NCBI RefSeq assembly: GCF_052324685.1
Contig: NC_135220.1
Coordinates: 5,435,350 to 5,499,349, forward strand
Source: Brachyhypopomus gauderio
Lineage: Eukaryota; Chordata; Actinopteri; Gymnotiformes; Hypopomidae
Direction: 5' to 3'
Length of the DNA stretch: 64,000 nt
Shown in pieces: positions 15,300 to 28,128 of the stretch. The notes under the pieces were generated by a model that was given only the letters and a program-made list of their open reading frames with translations, was not told the origin of the DNA and made no database searches. How positions within the stretch are numbered: the first letter of the stretch is position 1; every line of letters starts with the position of its first letter. The translations under genes were made by a program, and so were the position numbers.

Positions 15300-18200
15300 G
15301 CGCGCGCTCTTCCGCTGGTCAGTCCGCAGTCCGCGCCTCATCGTCGGTCTTCACATGACTTCAGCATGGCGATGTCCTCTAACCAGCGTGGAGGCAAACG
15401 GGGGAGAAGTGCGCAAGAATAAGTGCGTTGAACAGATTTACTTAAATCTCACACAGGCTGCGTCCTCAACACAGTGAAGTGATAAATGACAACCAACGTC
15501 CTTATGACACAGTATAATAAACACACACGTTACACAAACTGGACATCACTCCACCCGTATCATCTTTCAGACAACGTTGTGGGTTTTCTTAGCGGAACTA
15601 AGAAAACAAACTTCCTTGTACTCTACACATGCAATAACGTGCACAAAACGTAGCCGACATAGTTAGAAATGTATGAAATATGAGCATCTACCTACGTGAA
15701 AACTGTGGATCTCACATGTGAGGGTGGAGTGACGCTGGTCAAAACTTTTACATCAGTGTCAATATGTGCACAGACTAGAAGGAAATCAACGTTGCAGTTA
15801 AGCACATGCGAAGTGGTGCGCTTTGCGTCGAAGCGAAAATGAAAATGCAGATAAAACATCCAAGGTAAAATATCCAACCATTTTTTTTTGCTGTCGGTGT
15901 AGGTCTAAAGTTTTACGTAACCTACATTTGATCCGTTTTCCATGTTCATCCGCTAATGTCTTAACGTTAAACACACCAAGTCCAATTCATGCATTTGACC
16001 AAGTATGTTGAGGCTGCTTGCAGACCACTCACGTGAGATGGGCGTAAATTGCTCCGGAACTCCGTCGTTAAAAACACTCAAATAAATCCCAGTGTTTCGA
16101 GCTAAGATAGTGATCAACTGCTTGCAAAAGAAGAACAGTGGTCACGAGTCGTCTTGATTGTACTTTCGCAGATCTTCATATCGTTATCTGGCGGAACCCC
16201 TGCCTGTGTATGACCTTTAGGTCTGCGGCTCAGACCAGGCGATGATCTGTCCTGATTTGAGTCTTTTTTTAACCGACACGCGGGGTAAATATTGAAATGA
16301 CTCAACAAAGTTTCTGCGACTTATCACAAGAACAAGAATATGCTTTAACACTGTACACTGGCAAGAAAGATTGCTCATACTCAAAGTCGTTAAAATCTAT
16401 TAACAATGAATGCACAAGTGTTTGTGTGTGTGTGTGTGTGTGTTGTGGGGAGGAGGTTGTACCTGCAACTTACTATAAATGGTTTTTAATTAAATTCTGA
16501 TACTTAGTGTATTGTAAATGATTTTGGCAAATGCACAGTTGTATTTTCTTTAACTAATTAATAAATTTTGCCTTACAATGGGAAGCCATTTGGAATGATC
16601 GTTGTTTGTGTCTCTACAGCCATCCTGAGCCGCAGACATAAGGAATCATAAGGGCTCTGGTCCTGCCCCCTCCCTCTACTTAGAAGATCTCTCGTGATGG
16701 TTGAACAGTCTACATCCATAGACAATGCCATGTTTAAAATGATTTTCCTCATACAAAGAGACACATATATTTAATGCTAATTAAAGTTCTAAATACACTT
16801 TTGTTTGACATCTGGGTTTGCATTTTTTAAGCGAAAAAAAACCCACCATGCCAGTGAGAATTCAGACTCAATGTTAATAATGATATTTACCCCCTTATGG
16901 TCTGATTTTCTACAGATGAACATACATGTTATTGGCATAAAATATAAACAAAGTTAGTGTTTTGTAAAAGCATATTAAGACAAATACAGATTACGATTTG
17001 AAGCATGCCCACTCAGAACGCTGTAGCTGTTCTCTTGCGATAACACAGTTTAGATTTAGATCAGTGCGCAAGGGAATTTTCGCTTTAATATATAAACATA
17101 ATTTTGTGTTAACATAAACTGTGTTAATGAGCTTTAACAAATAAATTCAGTACGTCCATAATCAGGTACTACGCACTATGTACATTACATTTGTAATGGT
17201 ACAACCTGATGTAGGTACTACTACTTTCAAATGAGTGTGGAATGTTTCACACACACGCTGTGTCCAAAATCGCACTCACTGTGTACTGCTCTATTTTGAG
17301 TGTCAGCCATTTTGAAGTTTTGTCCCAATTTTCAGCGGACTATTCAAATAGTTCAATATATTGTTATCCAGAGTACACAGTAAATGTAATCAATGACCAG
17401 TGTACATTGCTGTTGGGAAAAGGTACCACAATGTCTATTGCGGTTCCCTATGACATTTAGTTCTGTATGTTAATGGTGTACATGCTGTATTTAGCAGAAC
17501 GGCATCGCTATCTTAGGAAAGCCCAAGGCAGTTATAAAGCTATATAGCTATATTTGATGAAAGGTCACAATAATATATTTTGTGTGCAGGGTGGTGCTGT
17601 TGGAGTTCTGTCTGCTGCCCGCCATAAGGGTGTAGTGCTCTGTATGTGGGTGTAGTGTTCTTCACACAACCATCTTTGTGGGGATGAGTGAATGAGTAAA
17701 AGAGTAGACCATTTCAGACACAGCCACACTAACAGTTGAACGACTTAAGTATGACCTTTGAACTTCATGACAAAAACATTCAGTGAGACCAATTAAAAGT
17801 CCCCAGGCGTGCCCCCACTTCACAAAGCACACTACTGAAAACATCACAAAACCAAAAATACAAATCTCACAAGACCAAAAGCCCTTACAGCGCTTAAAAA
17901 ACACAGACATCAGCAGCAAAGATGTTTAAGCACTTACAGCAGGCAGTGGGCACCAGATGAGATTGCTTATTATTAATTTTCTTACATTATTTTCCTAAAA
18001 CAACCATATTGCTGCCCTCCTTTATGTAGCCAACCAATTAAATCCTCAGAAGAGTAATTACAACTGTGAAATTGCTAGTTGAGCTAGATTAGATTAAAAC
18101 CTCTAAGATTCTCTATATTCTCTCAGTTCCTAAGATATTTCATCAGCCTTTCCTGAAATTAGATGGTTGTTGGAAAAGGGGGAGATGTACACAAAATGGC
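15300..18200. other. Intergenic region upstream of smim29; no gene seen
   Basis: The first 150 bases are CpG-rich and probably hold the smim29 promoter and untranslated exon on the minus strand. The rest is AT-rich unique-looking sequence with a short TG run near 16423. Open frames here are short and have no recognisable family. Confidence 0.5.
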
Positions 18201-19530
18201 CATCACGGTCCAGAACAAGCAAAACAGAAACATCCTTCAGTAAATTAGGAAGCTTTTATTGAGTCTTATTTCAATTTAAAAAACCCAAGCTCATACTGCA
18301 GGATAAGCAATTGGTGCCAGTATTGCAAAAGTATTTGGACGGCACTCCTGACCTTGTGCAGACCTACGTCTTCCTCACCAATCCACTTCCATGCTCACCC
18401 ATGAGTGTCTCTAACCAGGGCTGGGCCAGACTATACTGGGGTCCTGTACTGCTGTGCATATCCAGCATCATATAGAGTGGTTTCAAATGCATTTGATATG
18501 CCCTAGTCAACAGTACATGACAGTATTACCCAGTCCATCCTGGGAGTCACAAAGAAGTGAATATCTTTTCCAACCAGTGAACAGATGGAGGTCATTATTT
18601 GCTTTATTGGCCGTGTTGCCCTGCTATCTGTCGGGTTAAAGGGGCTAGTGATGGCTGCCTTGTACCAACGCAGTTTTCTTTCAACAGTTAACTACATACA
18701 TCCATTCAACGCCAGACTTTACGGTACCACATGGGGACATTTTCACATGTAGGCTGGCCAGTAGGGCAGTATCAAAAGACCTTCTAGATTAATGAAGTCC
18801 TGCTGGTGATCCATAGTTTCCAAAGCCTTGGAGGTTAAATGCAGCATCTGGCCCTGAGGTTACTGTGTGCTGTAACACACTACACAATCTGTGCCTTGCA
18901 AATGTACACTGTGGAGCCACACGACCAGGAAATTCCTGGCAGGAATACAATCGGGGTGGTGATCAGGGCATCAGGGGTGGTTGTCAGGATGCAGATTGCA
19001 CCTGCACCTGCCCTGTGTCAGCTATTCAAGCACCTGTACCACCAGGACTATTTAGAAATCAAATGAGAAAGTTTGAAAAGTACTTACTTTTATTCTGCTT
19101 AAGTGCCATATCCAACCACCCAACAGCAAATACAGTTCAAATAACACCATATAATGGTCAACCACCAACTAGTTAACTATACAATTAAAGTAAAATTACA
19201 TTGTGTAACGTTACATCAGTTAGACTAGAGCACTTAGATTATAAGTTAGCAAGCTAACAAACAACTTTAGCTCATGCTCATTAGATCAATACTGTACACC
19301 GAAATCAAAACCTTACCACGATGTCCTTTGTTTTTGGCACATATCACACTTATAAGGAAACAACAACTGGAAACAACAACAACAACAACTTATAAGGAAA
19401 CAAATGAATAGTTTCTGTTATGGTATTGAGCATTACACGTTCATCTAAAAACTGCTTTGTCAACCTCCCGCATGTTGTATGTTTGTCTGAACTGGTCCGC
19501 AGTGGCGGTATTGTGGGACTGAATGGTGTC
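18200..19530. other. Intergenic region with no supported gene
   Basis: An open stretch on the plus strand around 18839-19176 has no recognisable domain. A TTTATT near 18256 could be a minus-strand polyadenylation signal, but I found no matching coding exon. A decayed element or non-coding transcript is possible. Confidence 0.4.
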
Positions 19531-19532
19531 CA

Positions 19533-19627
19533 ATCCTAACCCTAACATAACCCTAACCCTAACCTAATCCTAACCCTAACATAACCCTAACCCTAACATA
19601 ACCCTAACCCTAACATAACCCTAACCG
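19533..19627. repeat. Interstitial telomeric repeat tract
   Basis: About 95 bp of CCCTAA-type repeats (aaccctaaccctaacataac and variants), in the orientation that reads TTAGGG on the minus strand. Interruptions such as ACATAA show it is old. Confidence 0.9.
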
Positions 19628-19930
19628 CAGACTGAGGGTCGCAGAGGCAGCACTTAAATTCTGATATGTATCCCACGTTAAGAATAATTCAACTGAAAGG
19701 AAGGAGCTACATTCACGCTGCCGCTGCCTTTTATTATTGGTTGCAATTATTATAATGAATATGCATATGCATGCCAATTAAAGTTTTCACCATTGGCAGA
19801 AATCTTAAAATATTACATTACCATCATGTGGTTTGATACACGCTTATGTCCTAGCTAGAGGCCTTCCATAATCTCCAGGCATCCAAGCTGTAAGTAAGAT
19901 CTGGGCCACTAGGGGTCGTCATTAAAAACC

Positions 19931-20025
19931 TTCACATGAGCAGCCTTTACAGCCTTTACAACCTTTACAGCTTTTACAGCCTTTACAGTCTTTACAACCT
20001 TTGCAGCCTTTACAAACTTTACAGG
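19931..20025. repeat. (CCTTTACAG)n-type short tandem repeat
   Basis: About ten 9-10-bp units of agcctttac with single-base variants. Confidence 0.85.
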
Positions 20026-20639
20026 CGATTGGTCATCCTCTCCAATCTGGTAAAACTCTAACAAGTATTACTGTAAACATACACATAAACACAAACATAT
20101 ATATGGAAATATGGAACATGGGTGCTGGTCTCAAGGATGCAGATCATAAGCTGTGATCAGTTATAAAATGCTATGTATGTTTCTCACTACTGTACAATGT
20201 TAAGACACCCCTACTGTAATCCACCATGACTCACTAGAATTATAGTAAAGTCATCAGTACACATACACACATACGGTCCAACAAAGTGAAATGTCAGAAT
20301 GAGAAACGTATCTTCACTGTAACTACAGTCATTTTGCTGGACTTTATTGCAATATAGTACTGTCATTTAGGTGAATACTCATAAGTATGATGCTGCTCAA
20401 AAATACTGTACTACTACTGCTCAATACAAGCTAAAATACAAGGCAAAAATTGTACCATTCACTCTAATCTGATCTGATTTGCCAGGTCTCAGAAACTGGC
20501 CCGCATCTTTGCAACAGTATCACAAAGAATATTGCGATACTGCATTGATTGCATTACTGCGATACTGAATAATGCATTGTGGGAAAAATCCTTGGGCATG
20601 GCTACATATCTTATCTACCCTGACAATCTCACCAGGGTA

Positions 20640-21102
20640 GATCCTAAACCAGTCCTAAACCAGCCCCTCACTATAGACGTGTGTGGGTGAGTTCTAAACC
20701 AGCCCCTCACTGCAGACGTGTGTGGGTGAGTTCTAAACCAGCCCCTCACTGCAGACGTGTGTGGGTGAGTTCTAAACCAGCCCCTCACTATAGACGTGTG
20801 TGGGTGAGTTCTAAACCAGCCCCTCACTATAGACGTGTGTGGGTGAGTTCTAAACCAGCCCCTCATTGCAGACGTGTGTGGGTGAGTTCTAAACCAGCCC
20901 CTCACTATAGACGTGTGTGGGTGAGTTCTAAACCAGCCCCTCACTGCAGACGTGTGTGGGTGAGTTCTAAACCAGCCCCTCACTGCAGACGTGTGTGGGT
21001 GAGTTCTAAACCAGCCCCTCACTATAGACGTGTGTGGGTGAGTTCTAAACCAGCCCCTCACTGCAGACGTGTGTGGGTGAGTTCTAAACCAGCCCCTCAC
21101 TG
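20640..21102. repeat. 39-bp minisatellite, about 12 copies, two interspersed variants
   Basis: The unit starts tctaaaccagcccctcactg and is 39 bp. Copies differ mainly at TGCAG versus TATAG before acgtgtgtgg, and the two types alternate irregularly. The 13-codon period keeps frames open on both strands (RGWFRTHPHTSAV on minus). This is a repeat artefact, not a protein. Confidence 0.92.
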
Positions 21103-22736
21103 CTGATCTGGTTGAGTTATAATGGTTATAGAATGTTTTAGGATTGGACATTAATAGCTGCTTAATTGTTCAGTTTCATGTGAGTTTGTGTTATTAAATG
21201 ATCACTGTTATTGTGAAAAGTCCATTAGGAATGGAAACTGATGTGCAAGCAATGAGAAAGTGTTATCTGTTATGCAAGAATATTAGCTGTTTTGCTCATA
21301 TATATTTAGAACTGACGATATGCAATATGGGAAGAAGAAAAAACTCACAAATAAAACTTGTACATTGGTCTTACAGTGACACCAAGTGGCGAAGATGAGA
21401 ATGACATGATACTAAGGGTTAAAAAAAAGAAATAAAGTAAAATAAATACAACTTAAACAAACAAGGCTCTACTCGATAATTAAATACTTCCTCAGCTAAA
21501 CTATTGAGACTCAGTTGGCCAGCAGAAGCACCTTTTGTTTTTTATGTTTCACGAACACACTGTTTTTTAAAATGTGTGCTTTAACACATACTTTTTGAAA
21601 GGTGAGAGAGAACGAGAGAAAAATTGAAAGTGAAAAGAGAAATAGAGAAAGAGAGAGAAAGAAAAGGGAACAGCGATTCCTGGGTTTGTGTGCTGCACAT
21701 CATTAGAGAAAGAACCTCATGCTTTATGTGAGTGTGTCTGTGTGTGTATGTGTATGTAAGTGTGTGTGTGTTGGTGTTTGTGGGGAAGGTAAGCTGCCAC
21801 CGTTTGCTGCCCTGCTCTGTACACAGTGCCTTGAAGTGTATGTGTGTGGGAGGGGAATCCTCATTCGGAGAAAATGTAATTCTGGCCAAAAGTTCAACAA
21901 AGCACTGACACACACACACACACAAGACAGAGAAGAAGTGTTTAGGAATGTGTATTCCAGGAAAAATCTCCCCTGATTTGACATGCACATACTCATACAA
22001 GACCCTATCTTGTTAATTATCCCACCACAACAACAACTGTGTCTGGGTTAGACATGTGATCCAGCGTGGAGGAACACTGACTGTTTATCCAGACACAATA
22101 GTGTAGTGTCTCCCTCCGACTGGGAGATTGTTTGACAGCACTGTGGTGATTGTGTTTTTGTTGCAGTATTTTATAAATGATTATTTGTCATTAGGACTTG
22201 CGCATGCATGCATGTAAAATGTGGATCTTTAGGCAGTTCTTCACCATGGCTCTGTCACTCTGTGTTTCACACCCTCACGGACACTCTGACTAGGAACACA
22301 CTCTGTCCAGCGTGTTCAGTGTGCTGGTGGAGGCAGTCCCTCTGTGAGCAGGTGGAGTTTGTAGGAGTGTCTTCACCAGCAAGCACACCCTGCCTACTTA
22401 CGTCCCTAGTGTGCTTATAGGCTCAAGGATAATAAAGCTTCCAAATAAATGTTTCCCTTCCATCTTTAATAATTTCCAGGAAAAATGGGTCACTGCAAGG
22501 CTAGGATTATATTTCAGTGAGATCACTTGGGCAGTTTAAATTTTGTTTACAACATGCATCTGGACAGTGTAAAAAATCTCAAAATGTCTGTTGTATTAAT
22601 TATACATTGTCTGTGTAACGGGGTGACACAGCAGCAGAATCAGTAGTGCTGGGTCTGGTTTAATGGGTCAGAACTCAAATATATATAGGGTCTTCCTGCA
22701 GGAGTGTGAGGATTAAAGTATGAACAGACACCATTA

Positions 22737-22740
<4 letters not shown>

Positions 22741-22812
<72 letters not shown>
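22741..22812. repeat. (CA)n microsatellite
   Basis: 36 uninterrupted CA units. Confidence 0.97.
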
Positions 22813-22814
<2 letters not shown>

Positions 22815-24565
22815 CCTCCTGTGTCCTAGAAAGATCTTTACACCATGCATGAATACAGTAGTGATGGAACGGAGGGTGGAGGCTCAGCTCTGCCTCTGCT
22901 GTGCTGCACGCTGATGTTTCCGTTGATGTTTCCTGCTGTGCACATCCAACACACACCAGACAACAGGGTTCTGTGTCTTACGTCCGAGACACTTCTTCAC
23001 ATGCAAGAACAACTCCATCACTCCAGGAATAGAACACACATACTTTACAGACTCAAATGTCCTGTAATGTCATGCAGTTGTCTGGTGCACCAGGCCGACT
23101 CACGAAGGCAGGGAAGGTATCAGTTCACAGGAACACCCATGGGCCATTAGACCTTTTAAAACACCACAGAAGAACCACAGTGTGCTCTCTGAACTGCAGG
23201 GTTACTGTGTGCAGTCCACCAGGGTAACTTTTAATTTATCAAAACCAAGGTGTTACAATAAAAAAACAATAAACCAGACCACATGGAGTTTGTTACATAT
23301 GAAAACAAAACATAAAATCCCACGGAGGTAAATCCAAAACTCCCAGTTTCTTCTAGTTCATTAGCATAAGTGTTTTCTTCTGGTCCATTATTCGCTGCTG
23401 GGTAAAAGAACCCAGAGAAGAACAGAAGAACACTCGTTTATATCAGCCAAATGTTTTACACATGCATGCAGCTGATGGGTCTCTGCCACACACACACACA
23501 CACTGAGAGACAACACACAGACACACACAACACTGAGTGCGGCTCCAACATTCGTATAGAATATATATCAATAAAGTATAAAGAGTACCAATTCACTGTT
23601 TTTTTATACCACATTCACACACGCACACACACACACAGTTATAGGACTGCAGGTGGTCGTAGTCCTAAGGTCCCTCTTAGCCTCTTGTAGTTATTATTGT
23701 AGAATACTCCTAGTTTGTCTCAGTAATAATGTGAAAGTAGAAGTATTTGGGAGTGGAGGAGAATCCTGACTCTCTTGATCAATTACACATGTGTGAACTT
23801 GCAGGATTACTCACTGTGAGATCCATGAATAAATTCAGATGATTGTACAAATTTAACATCCATGTAAGTACAATAACGTGATTTTTCCCCATTTACAATA
23901 AGCCTAATTAAGGCTTTCAATCTGTTTTTTTAAACATTTGTCCATCCTGTCTTCTGTCACTTCCATTACTGTAAAACTAAAAAGCTTTATTTGAAAAAGT
24001 ATATTAAGAGGTATTATTAAAGAGATTTGAGGTCGTAACAGCACCTGTGTGACTTAATGACACTTCACACTCCACCAAGTCAACTCCAGTAAGAGAGTGA
24101 ATTAGTTAACCGCCCTTATAAAACCAAAACACCCAGTATACCGTGATTCTACACGAAAGATCCAAAGATCCGGCTCACTGCAGTGGTTCTGATACAGTGG
24201 GTTGTGTGGTAATCTTGCCCTTCTCCTTCTGAATGCTGTGGTGGACACTTTGGTTTCTTTTGTAGAAAAGCTTCTTGTGTTTAGGTATTTAGGTGTTTAG
24301 AGATTTTAGTGTTCATTTTACATTTTTGCTGTATGTTCATGTATTTTCCCACAATTTAAACAAAAAAATTCTAAAAACAGGGTACAGTGGACAGTGTAGT
24401 TTCTATATTAATTTAGCCAGTCAAACCTGATTGTTTTCAGACACTCGATACACAAACATGATACGTTTGTTTTTCCTTGTAGTCTGAGCATGTGGAATCT
24501 GGTTTAGGCCAAGCTGCTGTAGTGTGCAACACAGAGCACAAAGCCTGAAAAACTCATCTGAATTA

Positions 24566-24652
24566 GCTTAACCTAGCCAACCACGTAACCTAGCCAACCA
24601 CGTAACCTAGCCAACCACGTTACCAAGCCAAATACACAACCTAGCCAACCAC
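24566..24652. repeat. 17-bp tandem repeat, about 5 copies
   Basis: Unit aacctagccaaccacgt with drift in the last copies. Confidence 0.85.
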
Positions 24653-24971
24653 ATAACAATTTTATAGCTTATATTTAAATGTGATGATTTATAACTCATA
24701 TTTAAACTTTATTAACATTGTCAGATTTATGATAAATTAGTACTTATAACCTTAAAACCACAGAATTGCTCTCACCTGTTACTGATATATAAACCCAGAT
24801 TTATCATCATGGCTCCAGTAAATCATGCTGCCTGTTGCAACAAATTCGTGGAGAAGATGGATGGAGAGGCGACGCTAATCTCACCTCATCATCTTTGATT
24901 CAAATGTGAAGAATATGGAAACAAACACTGAATTTAAAAACGAAATACTGAGTGCTGAGCTGTTGCCAGGG

Positions 24972-25927
24972 CTACAGGAGAAAGGGGTATTCCAGCAGGT
25001 AGTGTGTGAGTGGGCGTGGCAGTGGGAGGGCCGCGTGGTCACCGCAGTGCTGGTTTATCACCATGCGGCTCAGGTGTTGCAGGCTCGGCGCGGCTTTGCG
25101 GAGTGGCCTCGTGAGCTTCAACTGGAGCGGGGTCTCCAGGCCCACTTGTGCAGGGGCGTCTCCAGACTCCGCCTCCCGCTGGTGGGTTAAGGCGTAGTGC
25201 TGTACGAGATCCACGGCGCCCTTGAACTGACGAAGATGAGGGCGTGCCACGGCGGTGGAGTCGAAGCCGAACACGCCCCCTGAATACTCGATGCGCAGGT
25301 GGGTGGTGCCGAGGGCGGTTCTGACGGACAGGGTGAGCAGGTACGCAGGGTTGGAGCTGTCCCTCAGCAGAAACGCTCCCTCCACCGCCTCAAGCAGAAG
25401 CTGTTTGGCCTCCGACGCTGTAACTGAGCCCCAGTACCAGCCTGTGTACCACATAACGAACAGTGACGAGACACGGAGGAGATGAGACACAGGGGACAGG
25501 AGACACAGATGAAACACAGTTGTGAGACACAGGGGAGACGAGACACAGTAAGGGGTCACGCTGCTGTTATGCTGGCATGACACTCCCAAGATGCACTCTG
25601 TCAATACAGTACTGCAGCAGTACAAAGTAAAAAAAGAGAGTCACTCTTCTCCTCACCAGACTCATGAAGGTGAGTCATGGCACTCTTCAGCGTCTCAGCG
25701 TCGTGAGCGGAGGCCGCCCCGCTGGGCTCCAGCTCCAGGGTCTTTGCTCCGACCGCAGAGTCGCACTTCTCCGCGCGGAGGTTCGGGAGGGCCGCGCGGC
25801 ACCTCAGCGCCGGGGCCGGGGCCGGGGCCGTGCCGGGCCGGCCAGCCGCATCAAGTCCGCAGGGACCCCTCTGCGCAGAAGGTGCTTCGGTCTCTGCTAC
25901 TTTTGAGATGCACTGTGTGTGCCCCAT
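24972..25927 (-). CDS. cish: Cytokine-inducible SH2-containing protein (SOCS family, CISH type)
   Basis: Coding exons are 25927-25657 and 25441-24972, joined in phase 1 within a Gly codon (HESG/WYWG), giving 246 aa; human CISH has 258. The protein is a feedback inhibitor of STAT5-type cytokine receptors and a substrate adaptor for an elongin B/C-cullin 5 ubiquitin ligase. A poorly conserved Ala/Pro-rich N-terminus (1-90) is followed by an SH2 domain starting WYWGSVTASEA, with the phosphotyrosine-binding Arg in GAFLLRDSS (R117). A SOCS box ends the protein: BC-box SLQHLSRMVI and Cul5-box LPLPRPL, then a C-terminal YPFLL. The inserted segment before the SOCS box and the SLQHL..VIN block match CISH better than SOCS2. 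The ATG at 25927 is the first in frame after a pyrimidine-rich acceptor (ttctgttccaag), but the N-terminus is the least certain part. It could be either teleost cish paralogue. Confidence 0.85.
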
Positions 25928-27477
25928 CCAAGGTCTTGGAACAGAAGTAAGAGAATGTCAAGAATGTTTGGAAAGATAATATTACTAACCAAAGCAAACA
26001 CGGGCCATATGACACGTTTCTGATCAAAAATATTGAAAGAGACAAGATGTGTTTTGATGTGTTCCTACAGCTGTACACATCAAGTGGCATATCAGCCTGT
26101 GTTAGACTACACCAAGTGCTTCTGGGCACTGAGGATAACTCATGGTTGTGTAGGGTGCTTTAGAATTTGAAATCTTGCAGAAAATCTAATAAATTCTAAA
26201 GGTTTTATTAGTTTGCAATATGCAAATTATAAACTTACAAACATTCATTGTGCCACATACCAGCTACACTATTAAAATATAAATATATATAACAGTATTG
26301 CACTTTTTGTGGAAAACGTTTGTGGAAACGTGGAAATAAATATATATGAGGGAAACTGGCTATAAATCTTAACATATAACGGGGTTACCTAATGACGTTA
26401 TCAGTACCTGAAAACTTTCCTGAACACATCTCTGTCGTTAACTTTAAAAAGTTTCCAGGTTTCTTTGGTTATCACCTATACTTTGCCAGGCACAACTCAA
26501 AGCAATACTTTAATTAACGACAACGCTTCGCCTTTCTTTCGATGTAACTAAGACAAAGTTTTGACTACACTGGAAACACTAGCTATATCACAGTTATATA
26601 CGGGTGTACTGCGTATTAAAACACATCTGACTTTGATTAGTCTGACTTTGATTAGTCTAATTTGATTATTCTGACTTTGATTAAGAAGGATGCTGTCGTG
26701 GCTTAACAAATCCCCTTCACGTGTCAGAAACGCTGGCATGCGCTTCTGATCTGCCTTGCACAAACTTAAACTTGGGAGATGAAATCATCTTGCTATGCCA
26801 CATCAGACACAAAATGTGACAAGCAAACAGGTATCAAAACACAAAAGAGGTGCCCGTTTGAGGATTTGTGTGAATGTGTTGTAAGGACGAGGATGTATTG
26901 GCCAGCTACAATTATTTCTTAGTTTTTCTTAATAGAAGACCAGTGCGGACTCTTTAAAGCTGTCACAAACCCCCTTTCACACTTGCTAACACGTAAATGT
27001 TTCATCAACACCATTTTGTAGCAGCTGAGTCGTCAGTTGATGTTGTTTTAAAGCGCTTTAATTATCACGATATAGTAACTTTTCTCTCGTCTTCTTAAGC
27101 TGTCTTTCCTATTAAGTTATTTTGAAAAGAAAATTAGGCAAGATTAGAGAAATATTCGTCAATTTAAAAAGATAAGAATTCAGAATATATATAAAAAACA
27201 GAAAATACGCGATCTTTGTTAGTTAATTCATATTTCATATAATTTTGTAAGATGTTTGGACACAAAATACTGGTAAATTAATAATCACACTTTTAGGTGG
27301 CGCGTGTTTCCGTGTATTTAAAGAATAAAATGTGCGTTCTTCGGTTTCCTTTCACTTTTAATTGTCTCGTTATATAACCGTACGTTTTGAATAAACGTTT
27401 TAAGTGCAATTTTTTACATGATTTGATCCGTGTTTTGTGCATTAAGCGTAAAACGAACAAATAAGACATGATCTTAC
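25928..27477 (-). other. Probable first intron of cish; no other gene seen
   Basis: AT-rich non-coding sequence between the proposed untranslated exon and the first coding exon. It contains a short tandem duplication of tctgactttgattag around 26628-26685. Confidence 0.4.
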
Positions 27478-27600
27478 CTTCGACGACGTGGTCCTCGGAA
27501 AAGACCCAAGATCTTTTTTCTTTCTGTCACCAACTCGCTCTTTCTCTGCTTGGTGACCCGTGTCAGCGCTTTAGATTGTACACTGCGTTAATTGTCCATT
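27478..27600 (-). other. Probable 5' untranslated exon of the cish-type gene
   Basis: On the minus strand GTCGTCGAAG is followed by a strong donor, gtaagatc, at 27477. The only ATG in the preceding 120 bases opens a three-codon frame (ATG GAC AAT TAA), so the exon would be non-coding and carry a minimal upstream ORF. Splicing to about 25942 would give a 1.5-kb first intron. The upstream limit is a guess. Confidence 0.4.
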
Positions 27601-28108
27601 GAAGAAGAAGCCAAAGCTTTCTCCAGTAATGTCCATTACACTGCGAACACAAGCCCGACGGCTGCAGCACAGGCAACTGTGCTCGTACGCTTCCAGGTAT
27701 TAATTAGTTCCAATTTTAAAAATGCACAACAACATCATACTGGCTCGAGGGGTGGCGGATTCCTTCTTGTTTAAAAGTACAATTTGCGAAATGAAAGCTT
27801 TCTCTTCGCCTTTAGCGGAGATTTGTCCAATTGGAAAATGATTTATGAAATTATATTTAACAAAAACAATGGGCAGGCTGTACGAACCTCGTGTCGTACA
27901 AGAAAACGCAGGCTTGTTCGCAACGATCCCCGAATCTTTTCCCCTAATGTTTAAGAATCGGATTATATTAGATTGCGTATTTGAGGCTCTGGTTTTTGTG
28001 ATTCCTTTAGTTCCGAATGTGTACTGCTCATTCAGCTCTTCGGTCCGCGAACCTGTGTCCCACGTTTATTTTTACAGTCTTTCCCTTGTACCGAGGCAGC
28101 GCACCACT

Positions 28109-28128
28109 TTCCAGGAATATTCTGAGAA
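28109..28128. promoter_or_regulatory. Tandem STAT (GAS) motif upstream of cish
   Basis: Two consensus TTCNNNGAA half-palindromes, TTCCAGGAA (28109-28117) and TTCTGAGAA (28120-28128), are separated by two bases. Paired STAT5 sites in the CISH promoter are a known hallmark of the gene in mammals. Here they lie about 0.5-0.6 kb upstream of the proposed first exon. Confidence 0.55.

Larger units (their letters stand above)
21110..24900. other. Intergenic region downstream of cish; microsatellites only
   Basis: Contains purine-rich and TG-rich stretches (21600-21780), a long CA tract, and a 17-bp repeat (aacctagccaaccacgt) at 24566-24652. Minus-strand AATAAA at 24708-24713 or 23986-23991 may end cish. 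No coding exon was recognised. Confidence 0.5.

Noticed and set aside
18839-19176. Plus-strand open frame of about 100 codons with Cys clusters
   Set aside because: No recognisable domain, poor start context and no splice neighbours. Two overlapping frames are equally open.
20615-21151. Possible CRISPR-like array or repeat protein (RGWFRTHPHTS repeats)
   Set aside because: The 39-bp units are head to tail with no unique spacers, in a vertebrate genome; it is a minisatellite.
25591-25950. Plus-strand open frame of 119 codons
   Set aside because: Antisense of the GC-rich first coding exon of the cish-type gene.
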